Counted from the first letter of the stretch, positions 31,393 through 42,911 are shown. The stretch is DNA of 64,000 nt from Annulohypoxylon bovei var. microspora (GCA_022836615.1 MU405247.1:62001-126000); one strand, 5' to 3'. A program made the numbers and translations. Notes: generated by a model from the letters alone, not told the origin.

Positions 31393-32712
31393 ATGCCGCC
31401 CCGTACCCATACAAAGTCCCGTAACGGTTGCTTAGATTGCAAACAGAGAAAAGTCAAGGTGCGTTTGCGTAGTGAACTATTATGTTTGTAAGCTCATCAA
31501 GATTCCCAGTGTGACGAGCGCTCCCCGACTTGCTTCAATTGTGCCCGTCGTGGCATCCGCTGTAGTTTAGCTTCTGGGGTTACGGATACCCCGAATCGTT
31601 CACCCAGCGCGGGCAGGTCCAGGTCTCTACAACCCAGCAATGAGACGGACCAGCGCCATGCACAGCTTCCCGCCCCCGAGACAGAGCCCTGGGACTGTGG
31701 GCTCGAGCTGATGCACCACTACACCATCGCCACTGCCGATACCTTGGCTCTACGGAACGATATGCAGTATGTCTGGCGTGTCACCATTCCCGAAATCGCG
31801 TACCAGAATCCCTTCGTGATGCGCGGCATCCTCGCCGTCGCCGCTGTGCACAAGGCATACCTGCTTCCTAACCGGCGCAGCTCGTACCTCGACCTCGCTG
31901 CCTACCACCAGATGCGTGGACTCGAAGCTTTTCGTGCCGCGATACACGACCTAAGTGATGAGAATTGGAAGCCGTGCTTTTGTTTCGCTTCCATCATCGC
32001 CCTCCTCGTGTGCTCTTCGGGCATGCGCATTAGATCCGAATTGCGCTCCGACGACTCCGTGCCAGATATCCTAGAGTTATTCACATTTGTACGCGGGATC
32101 CGCACCGTACTGCTGCCATACCAGACGCGAGTTCTCGACTCGACGCTGGGACCACTCGCCCGTGGCGTTTGGATAGTCAATCCAGAAGACCCTTCATATA
32201 GGTACGATCCCCTAGCCCTATCATTGTTTCGAGGTATCTAAAACATCTGCTCGTCTCGTTAACCTTTTCCCCCAAGACACCCATCCTTAGAGCACTCGGC
32301 CCTGCCATATGACATCTTCATCGCCATATTTCAGCTATCCGAGTTCTTGGATGCGAACCTAGTTGGCGATAAACGAGAAAATTACAAGGCAGCAGTGGCC
32401 GACTTCGAGAAGGTTGTGTTTCTCATAGCGCACGCCGGTACCCACCCGGAGGCTGGCATGATTATCCTCATCCCTTATATGTTTCCGGACTCGATCATGA
32501 CTGACATTGAGGCCGTGGATCCCTATGCCCTTGTTCTCTTGTCTTATTTTTCTGTCTTATCGAAGCTAATGGAGACGAGGTTCTGGTTTTTAAGGGGCTG
32601 GGCTGAACGACTCTTTGCCGTCATCGATTCCCGGTTGGTGGGCCGCCCAATACTAATGGACATGGTCAAGTGGCCGCGGCTGCAGGTTTTTAAAATATTC
32701 GGCGGTGTTTGA
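31393..32712 (+). CDS. Zn2Cys6 fungal transcription factor
   Basis: Three exons (31393-31458, 31510-32201, 32277-32712) encode 397 residues. The binuclear zinc cluster is complete at residues 13-40: C-x2-C-x6-C-x6-C-x2-C-x6-C (GCLDCKQRKVKC, then CFNCARRGIRC), preceded by the basic RTHTKSRN. This N-terminus resembles the sterol-uptake (Upc2-like) branch of the family. After a Ser/Pro linker comes a helical middle region (LELMHHYTIATADTLA, NPFVMRGILAVAAVHKAYL) of the type found in fungal_trans_2 proteins. An intron inside the zinc-cluster coding region is common in this group. It is a nuclear DNA-binding regulator. Neighbouring genes (Diels-Alderase-like, RTA1) are candidate targets. Length is at the short end of the family. 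Confidence 0.88.
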
Positions 32713-33275
32713 TGTTGACGTTAGGAAACGTACCAATACCTAACCTAAGGACTAGTATGCCTGCGTCTTATTGCATAACATAACATGGTGCTGTCGCCGA
32801 CTCCGTTGTTACAGTCTACTGGTAAATTGGTGGTGTTTTAATTTCTAATATACCTTCTAATATACCTACCTAGGATATTCAACAATTCTAAAATAATCAT
32901 CTAGCTAATAGATAGAGGCCCTTAAGGACCAAGCACATTACGAAAGCGATCGATTGATAATTATCACTTGCATGAATCAGTCTATGCGTTTCCACGGATC
33001 GTCTTTTATACATCACTGCCCGTAAAAGGCTCGGTAGACTTCAAGCTACTTTCAAGGCAACACTAAAACAAAGCACAAATACCGAAAATTCAACCGAAAA
33101 TCAAGAAGTTTTAACTAGGTGATATCAATGAAGTTGCTACCACGATTTGGAAAACGGAACATCCGAGATCAAATAGTGCGAGCGCCCCCTGAGTTACCTA
33201 TATAACTTAATATTACATATTTCCTAGGTGGAAGAAAAGGTATGGTTGAATAGTAAGTCTCCAAAACAGGCGGAA
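32713..33275. other. Convergent intergenic region
   Basis: 3' flanks of the Zn2Cys6 gene and of the Diels-Alderase-like pseudogene. A short tacctacctagg tract near 32864. Nothing else seen. Confidence 0.4.
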
Positions 33276-34469
33276 CTAATACAACAGCCCATAGATGAAC
33301 TCCTCATAGAACGCTCTCCCCTTGTAGCTGGGCCCGCCGACAACACCTCCAGCAACATCGCCTACCCCGCGAGAGTAAACGTTCCCACTCTCCGTCTTAA
33401 TGATCGCCGTCGTCGTGATGTTGAAGGAAAGAAGTTCGCCATTGGGTATTTCGTAGTTGATCGTCAGGCCGTTGTTTGCCAGAAGTCCGAGTTTGTTGGT
33501 GGGCGGGTATGGATAAGTCACGTTGGCAGGGCCCCCATTGACGCACCTTCACTGCCGAACCGCCGCAGCCCACAAACGGCGCCTCGCCGTCCTTGGCCAC
33601 GTATGCGTATGCGTGCTCGGTATTGTTGTAATCCAAAAGGTCGTACCAGACGATGGCGTAAGGTCCAACCCGCGCGTGACCCCAGTCCCAATACTTCAGG
33701 CTCGTGATGACGGACTTCTGACCCCAGTTCTTGTCGTGATACCCGATGCCGTCGGCAATTTCTAAAGGCGCGCCGTCAATAGTAAGGTTTACAAAGGCCT
33801 CGGCGTCTGGCACGGCGTTGGCCCAGAATAGGTAGGGCAACAGGTTCTGGTTTGCGCCGGCGGTATTGCTGTATCGCATGGGAAGTGTGCCGGTGCACGC
33901 TACATAGGTGATTAACATGATACCCTCGCCATAGTCACTGCCCCTAAGGTCGGTATACTTACAGACTTGAACGTGGTGGTTCCCTCAACGCCTCCAGCCG
34001 ACCCGTCATAGGTGATTACATATTCGACATTCGGCATGTGCAGGTTGGTCCCAGTAAAGCTGGTACCCGAACCCCTGAAGTCTGCTGCAACACCACATTC
34101 GTCATTCTTGACGGTGACTCCCTCGGTAGCGAACGTCTGCACGAAGAACTCGATGCCGTTGGAAAACTTGCCGGTGAGCTGCACGGCCAGAGGCTGGTCA
34201 TTGCCGAGCTGGTAATAGAAATCGCCGGTGTTGAAAAATACGATATTCACGCCAGCATCCGTGCTCTCTGAAACGACGTCAAAATACCAAAAGTCAAAGG
34301 AACCCCCAACCATGGCAGAGGTGTTCATCTTGAACCCGTCGAGGTTGGAGGGGTCCGACAGGATCTCGACATCCGAAGTGACGTTATCATATGCCGGCGA
34401 CCAGAAAACCGACTTGCCCAGAGCAGGGGCAAGCAGCGAGGCGATGGCAGCCGTCTTAGTGAGAGACAT
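33276..34469 (-). pseudogene. Diels-Alderase/CrtC-like gene with two frameshifts
   Basis: Start ATG 34469, signal-peptide-like MSLTKTAAIASLLAPALG. Exon 1 runs to 33963, the intron has a gtaagt donor, and exon 2 starts at 33899. Features of the fungal Diels-Alderase/hydroxyneurosporene-synthase-like (CrtC, lipocalin-like) family: FDFWYFDVVSE, then RAPAHFPCDT at the start of exon 2, GYHDKNWGQ and YWDWGHARVGPYAIVWYDLLD, then a C-terminal domain ending GRAFYEEFIYGLLY. Such proteins catalyse [4+2] cyclisation in polyketide-type pathways. Two single-base shifts break the frame: one soon after the exon 2 start (33850-33899) and one in a G/C run at 33529-33536, where GGGGGCCC seems to carry one base too many. 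All conserved blocks are otherwise present, so this is either a young pseudogene or an assembly error. Confidence 0.78.
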
Positions 34470-34834
34470 GGTGACAATGGACTTAAACGAATGTGCTAAG
34501 TGAAATAAGTAGTAACGAACGTGATATAGGGCATGTAGGTTGATATTCAAATGTCTACATGGCTACTACCTACCTACTTATATCTTGTAGATCGAGATTA
34601 CCTGATTAGAGTACACCAACTGCGTCGTCCCCGGCTTCTGGAAGCGTCTTCGTGCTAACCCTTACTGGCGTGGCTTGCACTGGAAATCGACTTGAACCGA
34701 TGTCCTTATGCGAGGCCTTTAGAAGCTACCATACATTCCGCGGGAACGTGGATGCTAAGCGTCGCATCGGTATTTGGTGCCCCATCACTTGGTGCTATAA
34801 TAGGGGGGCCGGCAGCTGCCAAGGTCTTTCCAAC

Positions 34835-34848
34835 CCGCGGGTTCGGGT
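34835..34848 (+). promoter_or_regulatory. CCGCGGGTTCGGGT site
   Basis: Exact 14-bp match, in opposite orientation, to the site at 31261-31274 upstream of the Zn2Cys6 gene. It is 366 bp before the Diels-Alderase-like start codon. Confidence 0.45.
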
Positions 34849-35068
34849 TCTCTAGCGAGGACTACAAACTCCTAGCGGGTTTTATATTGAACCACCGAAA
34901 TATTGTGGGGAATAGGAGAGGACGCTGGCATGCCCTTGAAACCTATCTCGGATCGAACATCCCCCTAAAGAGAACCCGATCACTTAGACGTTCCACTCTA
35001 GGTTCTACTATACTGGCCGCGCTAAGTAAGGTGGTGTTAGATAGCTCCCGAGTAGGTATGTAATAATT

Positions 35069-35080
35069 CCGCGGGTTCGG
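35069..35080 (+). promoter_or_regulatory. CCGCGGGTTCGG site
   Basis: Twelve-base match to the two sites above, in the same divergent promoter, 554 bp before the RTA1 start. Confidence 0.42.
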
Positions 35081-35633
35081 ATCCACGCCTCGGGTTCGAC
35101 CCATTGCTAAGGACTGACCTATATTAGTCGAGTCATACTATGCATTAATTTGACGAAGAAACCGAACTATGCAGCTGTTCGAGACTCTGCCAACTAAATA
35201 GAATTATCGAATATCATCTAGGAGTGTGGTTGGCCTTGTCGCATTGTCGCGTAGTTGGCCAACTTCGTATTGGTTCTTCACTTAGACCAGGGTGACTCCT
35301 ATCTGCGGGTTCGCATACCAAAAGGCGCAGTTTTTATCTGAATTATTTGCTGCTCTGCTTGTGAGCATGGCCTCTCCGTTGCTAATTTGAATTTTGTTAC
35401 GTGCTGTACACGTACGCTAAAGTTCCTTAGTATAGTCCTACGAGGATGAATGTGTCTGTATAGTTATATGTAGAAATATATAAGAGGAAATACCATCCCA
35501 GTAGGTATGTTTGTCTTACTTCGTCAGTTGTTCGACGAGATCTGCAATATCTACAAGGAAGCAGAACCGGCGCAAGTTATTAAATTTTAACTAGTACACG
35601 ACTATCATTTCGTCCCTCATTTGAAACTTCGTT

Positions 35634-36720
35634 ATGCATTCACAGTACCGTTGTTTAGATGACCTAGATCCCGTATACCTATCATCGATGACCTACTTCT
35701 CACCTATAGACGAGCGTGGAGAACTCCTCCCATACAAAGGCGACTTCTACCTCTGGAACAATGTCCCCTCTTTGCCGGCAGCCGTCATCTTCGCCATCAT
35801 ATTCCTGGGTCTGGCGACTGCCCACACGTGGAAGATGGTCAAGGACCGCATGTGGTTCTGCATTCCATTCGCGATTGGTGGTTATCGTAAGTCGTCCGCC
35901 GAGAGCACGCAAGATGAAAAGTTGTCAATGGGTTGAACATATGACTAATGACGCGCGTCGGTGGAAAACAGTGGAAGCAGTAGGGTTCATCGGTCGCGCC
36001 GTGGCGAGCGACGTCACGGACCAGCTCCTGCCCTATATCATCCAGTCCGTCTTCCTCTTAGTGCCGCCATCCCTTTTCGCGGCCTCTATCTACATGACCC
36101 TCGGGCGAATCATGCGCGGACTCGGTTCCCGAGGCGAGGACTTTTCGATCATCCGCGTGCGCTGGTTGACCACCATCTTCGTCGTCGGCGACGTCTTTTC
36201 CTTCCTCGTCCAGAGCGGCGGCGCGGGCTTCATGGCCGCCGGGGATGACCCCACGATAGGCGAGATCATCGTAGTCGCTGGTCTCGTCATACAAATCGTC
36301 TTCTTCGCGTTATTCGTGGCCGCAGCCGTGATATTTCACATTCGGTGTAGGCAGTACAGCATGACGGCAGGCAACATCGGTTCCAGCAGCTACTTGCAAC
36401 TCAGTGGTGAACAGAGAACCAGCGGATCTTTTCTGGCCGCCCCCTTCAACTGGCTGCAGATGATGTGGATGCTCTACGCATCCTCGGCTCTCATCCTTGT
36501 ACGGTCGGTTTTCCGCATAATCGAGTACGCGATGGGTACCGACGCGTACCCGCTCAATCACGAGTGGACGCTCTATGTCTTTGATGGGTCGCTCATGGTT
36601 ATAACGATGGTCATCATTTATCTCTGGTATCCCTCTCAGGTCCCCAGAGTTGGAAAAGGTGGCAGTACCGAGAACGAGAACACCATTGAAATGGGCCAAG
36701 AACAAGACCAAGGAAAGTGA
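35634..36720 (+). CDS. RTA1-family lipid-translocating exporter-like membrane protein
   Basis: Two exons (35634-35886, 35972-36720) encode 333 residues. The junction reads FAIGGYLEAVGFIGRAVAS, matching the GG-x-x-E-x-x-G-Y-x-x-R motif at the second membrane span of RTA1/RTM1/RSB1 proteins. Seven hydrophobic spans are visible, the first at PAAVIFAIIFLGLATAHTW. Also present: PPSLFAASIYMTLGRIMR, a family hallmark; GDVFSFLVQSGGAGFMA; and IRSVFR-like LVRSVFRIIEYAMG near span 6. The family sits in plasma or ER membranes and is linked to sphingoid-base or drug export; the substrate is unknown. It is divergent from the Diels-Alderase-like gene. The C-terminal tail is short and acidic. Confidence 0.9.
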
Positions 36721-37654
36721 AGGGGGGAAAACGAAAAGGGGGTGTGCTCTACAGATATCAAGGGACGGCTTGTTCTAATGCTTGGTGCGGTGTCTGGTTT
36801 CCATTAGTTGTACTGATTATAACTCGGCTTAGAATTGTGTCAATAGGGGTCAACAGGGTTTTCAATATATACACTTACAGTTAGTTACCGATAACTAACT
36901 TAATTATATGTACGTCTATACACTTTTGTGTACACGCATGTAAATGAGTGCACGCACTGGTATCAAATAGTGTGAATAGCTTCAAACAATAGATAATTGG
37001 TGTACTAGGTAGTCATCAGATGGTTTAAGGTTGTTGTAGGTATTGGGGAGGGAGGAAATTCTTCGCTGTGGATTATGTCATAGATAAATAAGCCTTGGGT
37101 CTCACGGCAACCACCAACAGTTACCGTGGCTGTTCAACACTGGACCGGGGTGCCGGGCTGACCGGGGTGGGATCTCGCCAATTCAATTCCTAGATGCACA
37201 TGTGCCAGATCTGGGGACCTCAGACTGGGGTAAGTAGAAACCCGCGTTGCCGGGGATTTCGATTCGTTCTCGATCGGCTACGTTGAAGTGGTTTCATTAT
37301 TCATTATGAATCATAATTCAATCACCCAATTAGTGAGTCAATGAGCTTCTGATTGGTGGAAATTCGAAGTTCTAGTGGCGATGCAGTGGGTCTCCGTTCT
37401 AGTCGCGTTACTCTTCGGTCCTGGTCCTGTCCAATGACAAGGCCGTAATTCGAGCGCCGTCCGCCATGCCATGCGTCTCACAGACTGCAGACGCTTGCAT
37501 CGCCCAATTCATACAGATCCAACTATATAAAATAGATAGAAATTCAATTCAATCTATACCATCCAATTGGTAATAAAATATCAACGCCTGAGCACAATCG
37601 CGACTTGAATCTGACTTAGTCTAAAACCGCGACCACTTCCAATTCATCTATAAT
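36721..37654. other. Intergenic
   Basis: 3' flank of the RTA1 gene and promoter of the Rei1-like gene. Short direct words ccggggtgccgggctgaccggggtggg at 37144-37170. No gene seen. Confidence 0.4.
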
Positions 37655-38644
37655 ATGCTAGTGACGACGACAGCTACGACTTCCACCACAACTGCACCAC
37701 TATCGACTTTACCAATGAGTCTATCATCGAGTTCGGAAACCAACTCTACACCCACATCCTTTAAGGAGTCAGTCGACTCTCCTGACGCGGTCATGCAGCC
37801 ATTCACCCCTGGGCAATGCCTATTCTGTCCCAATCCCTCACCAAGCTTCACTGACAGTGTGATACACATGCAAAAATCACACGGCCTATTTGTTCCACAT
37901 CAGCAACATCTAGTCGTCGACCTCGAAACTCTCTTCAAATATATGCATCTCGTTATTTTTGGATGCCGAGAGTGCATACAGTGTGGAACAGAGAGGGCTA
38001 CTGTACAAGCTGTACAGCAGCATATGACCGGTAAAGGTCACTGTAAATTTGATATATCGGAACAAGACTCGGAATTTGCCGAATTTTACAACTTCTCTGA
38101 GCCGGAAGACGACGCAGAGAGTGATATTGAGAGTGGTAGCGACGAAAATAATCTGGAGGAGAGGGCGACAAGATCAAGTCGAAAGCCACTGCTGACTAAT
38201 CAAGACTCAATTCGTTTACCGTCAGGTAAAATCATATCGAGGCAGTCATCAGCACAAGCGGAGCCGTCATTCATTCAATTGCGCCGTCGAAATCGGTCCT
38301 CGGCTTTACAACTAGAATACTCTTTGGTAGAACCCGACGACGAGGAGGGGCCTAGCAAAGAGGAGCTCGACTCGGATATGCGTGACACACGATCATTATC
38401 GAAGAGGGAGAAACGAGAGAGAGCAATGGTGACGTATCAGTTGACAAATATGAGCGCGAACGACCGAAACGGCTTAATGCACTTATCCGCCTCTCAGCAG
38501 TGCTCGATACTAGCGACACAGCTCAGGCACGCGGAAAAGGTGCAAAAAGAAGAGAGGCGAAGGCAGAGCAGAATTGAACAAAAGGGAAACAAGAATTTGT
38601 ATGCATATTGGGCCACTGAAACGCCCATCTACCAATGTGGTTAG
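37655..38644 (+). CDS. Rei1/ZNF622-like C2H2 zinc-finger protein, N-terminally divergent
   Basis: Single exon, 329 residues. The core matches Rei1/Reh1, the cytosolic 60S-subunit maturation factors: CLFCPNPSPSFTDSVIHMQKSHGLFVP (C55, C58, H71, H76), then a leucine-rich DLETLFKYMHLVIFGC, then the second finger with QCG and AVQQHMTGKGHC (to C130). An acidic stretch (EPEDDAESDIESGSDE) and a basic C-terminal helix (REKRERAMVTYQLTNMS, then QLRHAEKVQKEERRR) are also where Rei1 has them. It lacks the first Rei1 finger and its following R-x-H-x-K-x-D-W-H block; a Thr/Ser-rich tract stands in its place. It is probably a paralogue rather than the housekeeping Rei1. Function is inferred only. Confidence 0.78.
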   Translation: MLVTTTATTSTTTAPLSTLPMSLSSSSETNSTPTSFKESVDSPDAVMQPFTPGQCLFCPNPSPSFTDSVIHMQKSHGLFVPHQQHLVVDLETLFKYMHLVIFGCRECIQCGTERATVQAVQQHMTGKGHCKFDISEQDSEFAEFYNFSEPEDDAESDIESGSDENNLEERATRSSRKPLLTNQDSIRLPSGKIISRQSSAQAEPSFIQLRRRNRSSALQLEYSLVEPDDEEGPSKEELDSDMRDTRSLSKREKRERAMVTYQLTNMSANDRNGLMHLSASQQCSILATQLRHAEKVQKEERRRQSRIEQKGNKNLYAYWATETPIYQCG

Positions 38645-39235
38645 ATACACCAAACGGCAGCTCTTAGGAAGATCGGTCGGACTGAGTGCAACCGGCTTTT
38701 CGGACGGGATCCCTTAGTAAGAGATGGTTTGTACTATAATTACCTACCGTACTAGGCTGCTAGGTAGGTAGTGTGGGGTTGTTACGTAAGCAAAAGGGTT
38801 AGATCAGTTTCTCTCGTTTCAGATCGAGTTTTTAGACCTAAGAAGAACAACAACGATAACAACCTGATAGTAGGTAACTAGGTAGTTATGTAAATTGAGG
38901 TTCAGGTTCATCCTTCAATTAACCTCGATCCCAGTATGGTTCAAGGTTGTCAGGAATCAATTAGGTAAGCGCCTTAGGTAAGTGTTGGAAAATCACCATA
39001 CTTAGCAAGGCACTGATTAGGTGGAGATAGGGCTAAGGGTTTTAGGGCTGACTAATCCAGGACCCACTGCCTTTCTAGCCCCGGTCGTTTCAACAGTAAG
39101 TCTCTAAAAACCTATTCAGATCAGCCATCAATCTGAGCTTATATCCAGTTCTTGATATAAGGGAAACCTCCCTTGCGAGCCTCAATCCACAATCTAATTC
39201 AACTACGGCATCTCTGTTACCTTCAAACCAAGGCC
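38645..39235. other. Intergenic
   Basis: Carries a gctaggtaggtag tract near 38759. Promoter of the next gene. No gene seen. Confidence 0.4.
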
Positions 39236-39901
39236 ATGGCCGACAATAAGCCTACCATTTTGGTCTTCTGCCACGGCGAGTTAGAGGGTGGTCTCAAGTT
39301 GATCAAGGAGAAGGCCAATGTCCACCAAGCCTCATACACGAAACCCAACGCTCCCCAGAAGCTTCTCAAAGATTATCCATCTGCTCAGGCTATTTGGATT
39401 GTCGATCCCGACATCACAACACCAAAGCACAAGGATCTCTCCAAAAAAGTCGTCGCTTATGTCCGGAATGGGGGTACCGCTATTCTTGGTGGTTTCTTCG
39501 CTTCCGGCATCAGACCGTTAGACTTTAATAAATGGATGGAGAACGCCTGGAACCTGCCTTGGCGCTCTGGCCAGTACGAGACGACCACGGTTGTCTTCCA
39601 GGCCTCAGCCGTCGGCCCTCGCCCTTTCTGGCGAGATGGGCTAGCAGCAGCGTACTCCCAGAAAGGCATTTTTCTCACGAATGTAGCTCCCACTGACTCC
39701 TGGTATGCCTCACTTCCGGGATCAAGGAGCGAGTCTTATGTCTTCGGATCTGTCCCTGTCGGGGCGGAGACATCTATCGCGTTCGGGAAGGTTGGAAATG
39801 GCTGGCTGGGATGGACCGGTGATATCCACCAACGAGATGAGACCAGTGCTGCGGTACGAGCAATGATGGGACTAAACGCAAGAGCAGAGGAGGATCACTA
39901 G
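39236..39901 (+). CDS. Conserved fungal protein, glutamine-amidotransferase/ThuA-like fold suspected
   Basis: Single exon of 221 residues from ATG 39236 (gccATGgcc context). It begins KPTILVFCHGELEGGLKLI and contains VRNGGTAILGGFFASGIRPLDF, NAWNLPWRSGQYETTTVVF, AAYSQKGIFLTNVAP and a closing AFGKVGNGWLGWTGDIHQRDETSAAV. An N-terminal beta strand followed by a Gly-rich turn, a central RNGGT-x-x-LGG, and a final GKG-like GWTGD are the shape of type-1 glutamine-amidotransferase-like (ThuA, DJ-1) folds, but no catalytic Cys-His pair is evident. Similar proteins are common in ascomycetes without known function. An upstream in-frame extension without ATG was not used. Confidence 0.75.
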   Translation: MADNKPTILVFCHGELEGGLKLIKEKANVHQASYTKPNAPQKLLKDYPSAQAIWIVDPDITTPKHKDLSKKVVAYVRNGGTAILGGFFASGIRPLDFNKWMENAWNLPWRSGQYETTTVVFQASAVGPRPFWRDGLAAAYSQKGIFLTNVAPTDSWYASLPGSRSESYVFGSVPVGAETSIAFGKVGNGWLGWTGDIHQRDETSAAVRAMMGLNARAEEDH

Positions 39902-40668
39902 CAGCATCCTCAAGGGAGGATTGTATTAACGCCGAAACAATGAGTTCTGGTGAAGTTTGAACATCAAAACATCATGAAAATTTGGGAGAAGCTACACCTA
40001 GCCCACCAAACTTTAGGGGCATAGTGATATATGAGTGCCCCTATTAACCTTAGTACTTACTAAACGAAATAACTTCATTGATCCTCCCCTAATGATATTT
40101 ACATTTGCCCTTCCGCTTGAAGCTTCAACTTTTACGCAGTATGTACCTAGCTAATGTTTGAACAACGAAAAGGCCATTTTGAAGCATAGGTTCATTGATT
40201 ACATCGGGAGAAATTACACCGAAATATCCTTTCCCCCACCCCAAATTATGTTAGGTACGTACTACCTATGCACATCATGATGTGAAAACACACAAATAAG
40301 ACTCTGCCGAAACTACATAGTCACCCGTCGATGAGTAGAATTTTGACTGGTACTTTGGAAGTATTAGGCATATTTCGTGCCTCCTTGTGTTTCCCCTGAG
40401 TTCCAAGTTTAGGTATATAGATACTAGGTTACACACAATATAAGACACTTTTCAGGGGCTGATGAAGCGAAGCTAAGTCGAGTTTTTATCGAGAAATCAA
40501 TTGCTATGTACCAAAAATACATAATAGTCTAGAAATTTTATCAAATTTCAGGTGGTTCGTTTTGAAACGAACTTTCTATTTGTATGAACCTTGCGAGGGG
40601 AGTAGATGTCCATGTAAAATTATGACCGAAGGTAGAGATAGCCTCTTCAGGGGATGGTATGTTCGCTT
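39902..40668. other. Convergent intergenic region
   Basis: No gene or repeat recognised in about 0.77 kb. Confidence 0.4.
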
Positions 40669-41832
40669 TCAAGGCGAGGGATAAGTGAACTCCTGGCCGA
40701 CCAACTTCTCGCTCAGTTTCCACAATCTTTCGGCCTCAACGGGACTAGTAGCCCATGGCTTTACTGTATGAACCCAAGGGTCTGCAATCTGGCAATCTTG
40801 CAAGTAGGCGCCATTGTGGTCTAACATAAGTTTAGTTAGTTGAGTCCCTATAATGGTAAGGTGGAATCGGAACTTGTGACTAAGCTTACCTTTGAGGCTT
40901 GGGCTAAATGCTGCGTAAACATGTGTAGCGGCTCCTTCCTGAGAAGATTTAATTTTCAACTTGGCCCAGGCCTCCTTATTGCCTAGATCTCTATCTACAG
41001 CTTCTACGAACCTGTTAGTGTGTGATTGGATGAGTGTTTTCTAGATGGTACCATACGCAAGATACCGAGATCAGTAGACCAATCGAGATGGGTACTAAGG
41101 TTTGTGGGAATGGCCCCGGGATGTAAGCTATACACGAGCACTCGAGGCCCTAGCTTTTGGGCGATGGAAAGAGCCATCAATATGTTAGCGGTCTTAGATT
41201 GACCATAGGCACGCCATTTGTTGTACGTCTCTCCATTCTAGATGGCGTCAGTAAATTTGTCATGATTGCATGTGAACGCCAGGGGTTTATACTCTAAAGT
41301 TGTAATCATCCCAGCGGATCGGACATAATCGATGGCCGTTGCTGCTAACGCTAACAATTCGCGGGGCTTTAGATGCCAATATCTTGTTCATGATCAGGTT
41401 CGTGAACAGAAAATGGCCAAAATGGTTAGTGGCGAACTGGATCTCCAACCCATCCGGAGATAAGGCAAATTCCACCGCCATAATACCAGCATTGTTAACA
41501 AGAACATCGACATTCGAGACGTCCGTCCAGCCATTTACAGTTGCTGCAGCCTCGCGGACAGCATCGAAAGATCCCAGATCAAGTTGAAGAGCGCGTGTCT
41601 TCACGTTAGGGTAGGCTAGAACAATGGCATCGGCCGTCTGCTGGACTTTCTCGAGATTGCGACCGGCCAAGATTAGCAATGCGGGCTCAGCTTTAGCAAG
41701 ACTTTGCACAAAAGTAGCCCCGAGGCTTTTGGGCGACACCCCGGTAGTCAGAATGGTCTTGCCCTTGATTTCGACCGCGAAATCTCTGACGAGCTCATCA
41801 GCTGTAGTCGCTTCGTTGTAAGTTGATGTCAT
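40669..41832 (-). CDS. Short-chain dehydrogenase/reductase (SDR)
   Basis: Four exons on the minus strand (41832-41293, 41237-41057, 41003-40890, 40820-40669) encode 328 residues. NAD(P)-binding TGVSPKSLG at 30-38, DVLVNNAGIM, the catalytic serine region IVSVSSNGH, and the YGQSK pair (Y191, K195) are all present, so the enzyme should be active. The last intron (40821-40889) is 69 nt and in frame, so it is easy to miss; removing it restores the usual PSLKDHNGAYLQDCQIADPW. The acceptor of intron 2 is the tag at 41004-41006, since the earlier cag would cause a stop. Similar to fungal WW-domain-oxidoreductase/retinol-dehydrogenase-like SDRs; substrate unknown. Divergent from the MFS transporter gene. 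Confidence 0.92.
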
Positions 41833-42911
41833 CTTGAAAAGGAGGTTAGTTTCGTTGTCCGTCTATCTTAGCTAAAGTATTTGAGGTAAATGGATAGGTA
41901 GTAAATATCTGGATATATATTCTTGTAGGCACCAAGTTGATTAAATAGCATAAATAAAATCTTGACTACAAATAATATACGGATATGTTTATGTCAAGAG
42001 ATATTCGTTTTTAAAGTTGTAAGATGGAAAATGTCTGACAAGTCGCGAAACGCTATAAACTGTGAACATAACGACTCCATACACCCTAAGTCCGAGAGTA
42101 ACATGGTGTTAAACCGGCGATATCATATCACCGAGACCATAAACAAGGCAGCCTTGCTAAATTGAAACCCTTGGTGAAGTAGGATTTAGGTTATTTAAAG
42201 AATTTCCACTCCGTTGGTAATCTTCGCCGATACTCCACAACCTCCGGCCGGCTAGTGCAGATGATGGCCTGTAGGAAGATTGCCGGCTGCCTAATATAGA
42301 TGCTGGAAGTACTAGGTATGTGTAATAAATGATTAGGTATATTTAAGACCTGAATTTTTCTGAGACCTTGCGGTAAAGACTCTTTAGTCAACCATTGAGG
42401 GCTGCCACTAGGCTAGACTCTAGTTGTGATTGCCCCTTAACACCAGCCTAGACAAGAAAGACGATTGCTAGGTTAGTCCTCGGCTACTGAGGTTATCGTA
42501 AAGGCGAAATGGGTAGCTGTATAGGTAGAAAAAATAAACCACGTTTGGGTAACTGTATTGCCTGAAGTGATAGTATCAAACTACCACGACCATACCTGGT
42601 GTTAAGTTCCACGTTAAAATTTCATGCGGCCCCTTAGTAGTTTTGTTTTAAGGGTCACAGCCCTACACGTGTCGACCGTTGCTTCCGTTCGTCTTACTTC
42701 GTGGAATCGCCATCTCCGGATGCTCTTTCATTGTTAATATGGAATACTACTATGTTGGTTTGTGCAAGGGCTACCTTAATTGTCTGCCTAGGTAGATACC
42801 TAAGTAGGCATTCAGAAGCTTGGGGCTCTTTTTTAACAACACATCTTCTTTCAAACATCATTTGGTACAAGACTCTCTTAGGACCAGCATCCATATCGAG
42901 ATATCATCACT
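41833..42911. other. Divergent promoter region, SDR / MFS
   Basis: About 1.08 kb between divergent genes. Contains ctaggtagatacctaagtagg near 42787. No gene seen. Confidence 0.4.

Larger units (their letters stand above)
34470..35633. other. Divergent promoter region, Diels-Alderase-like / RTA1
   Basis: About 1.16 kb between two divergent genes. Holds two CCGCGGGTTCGG sites and one related GCGGGTTCG (35305-35313). No gene seen. Confidence 0.45.
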
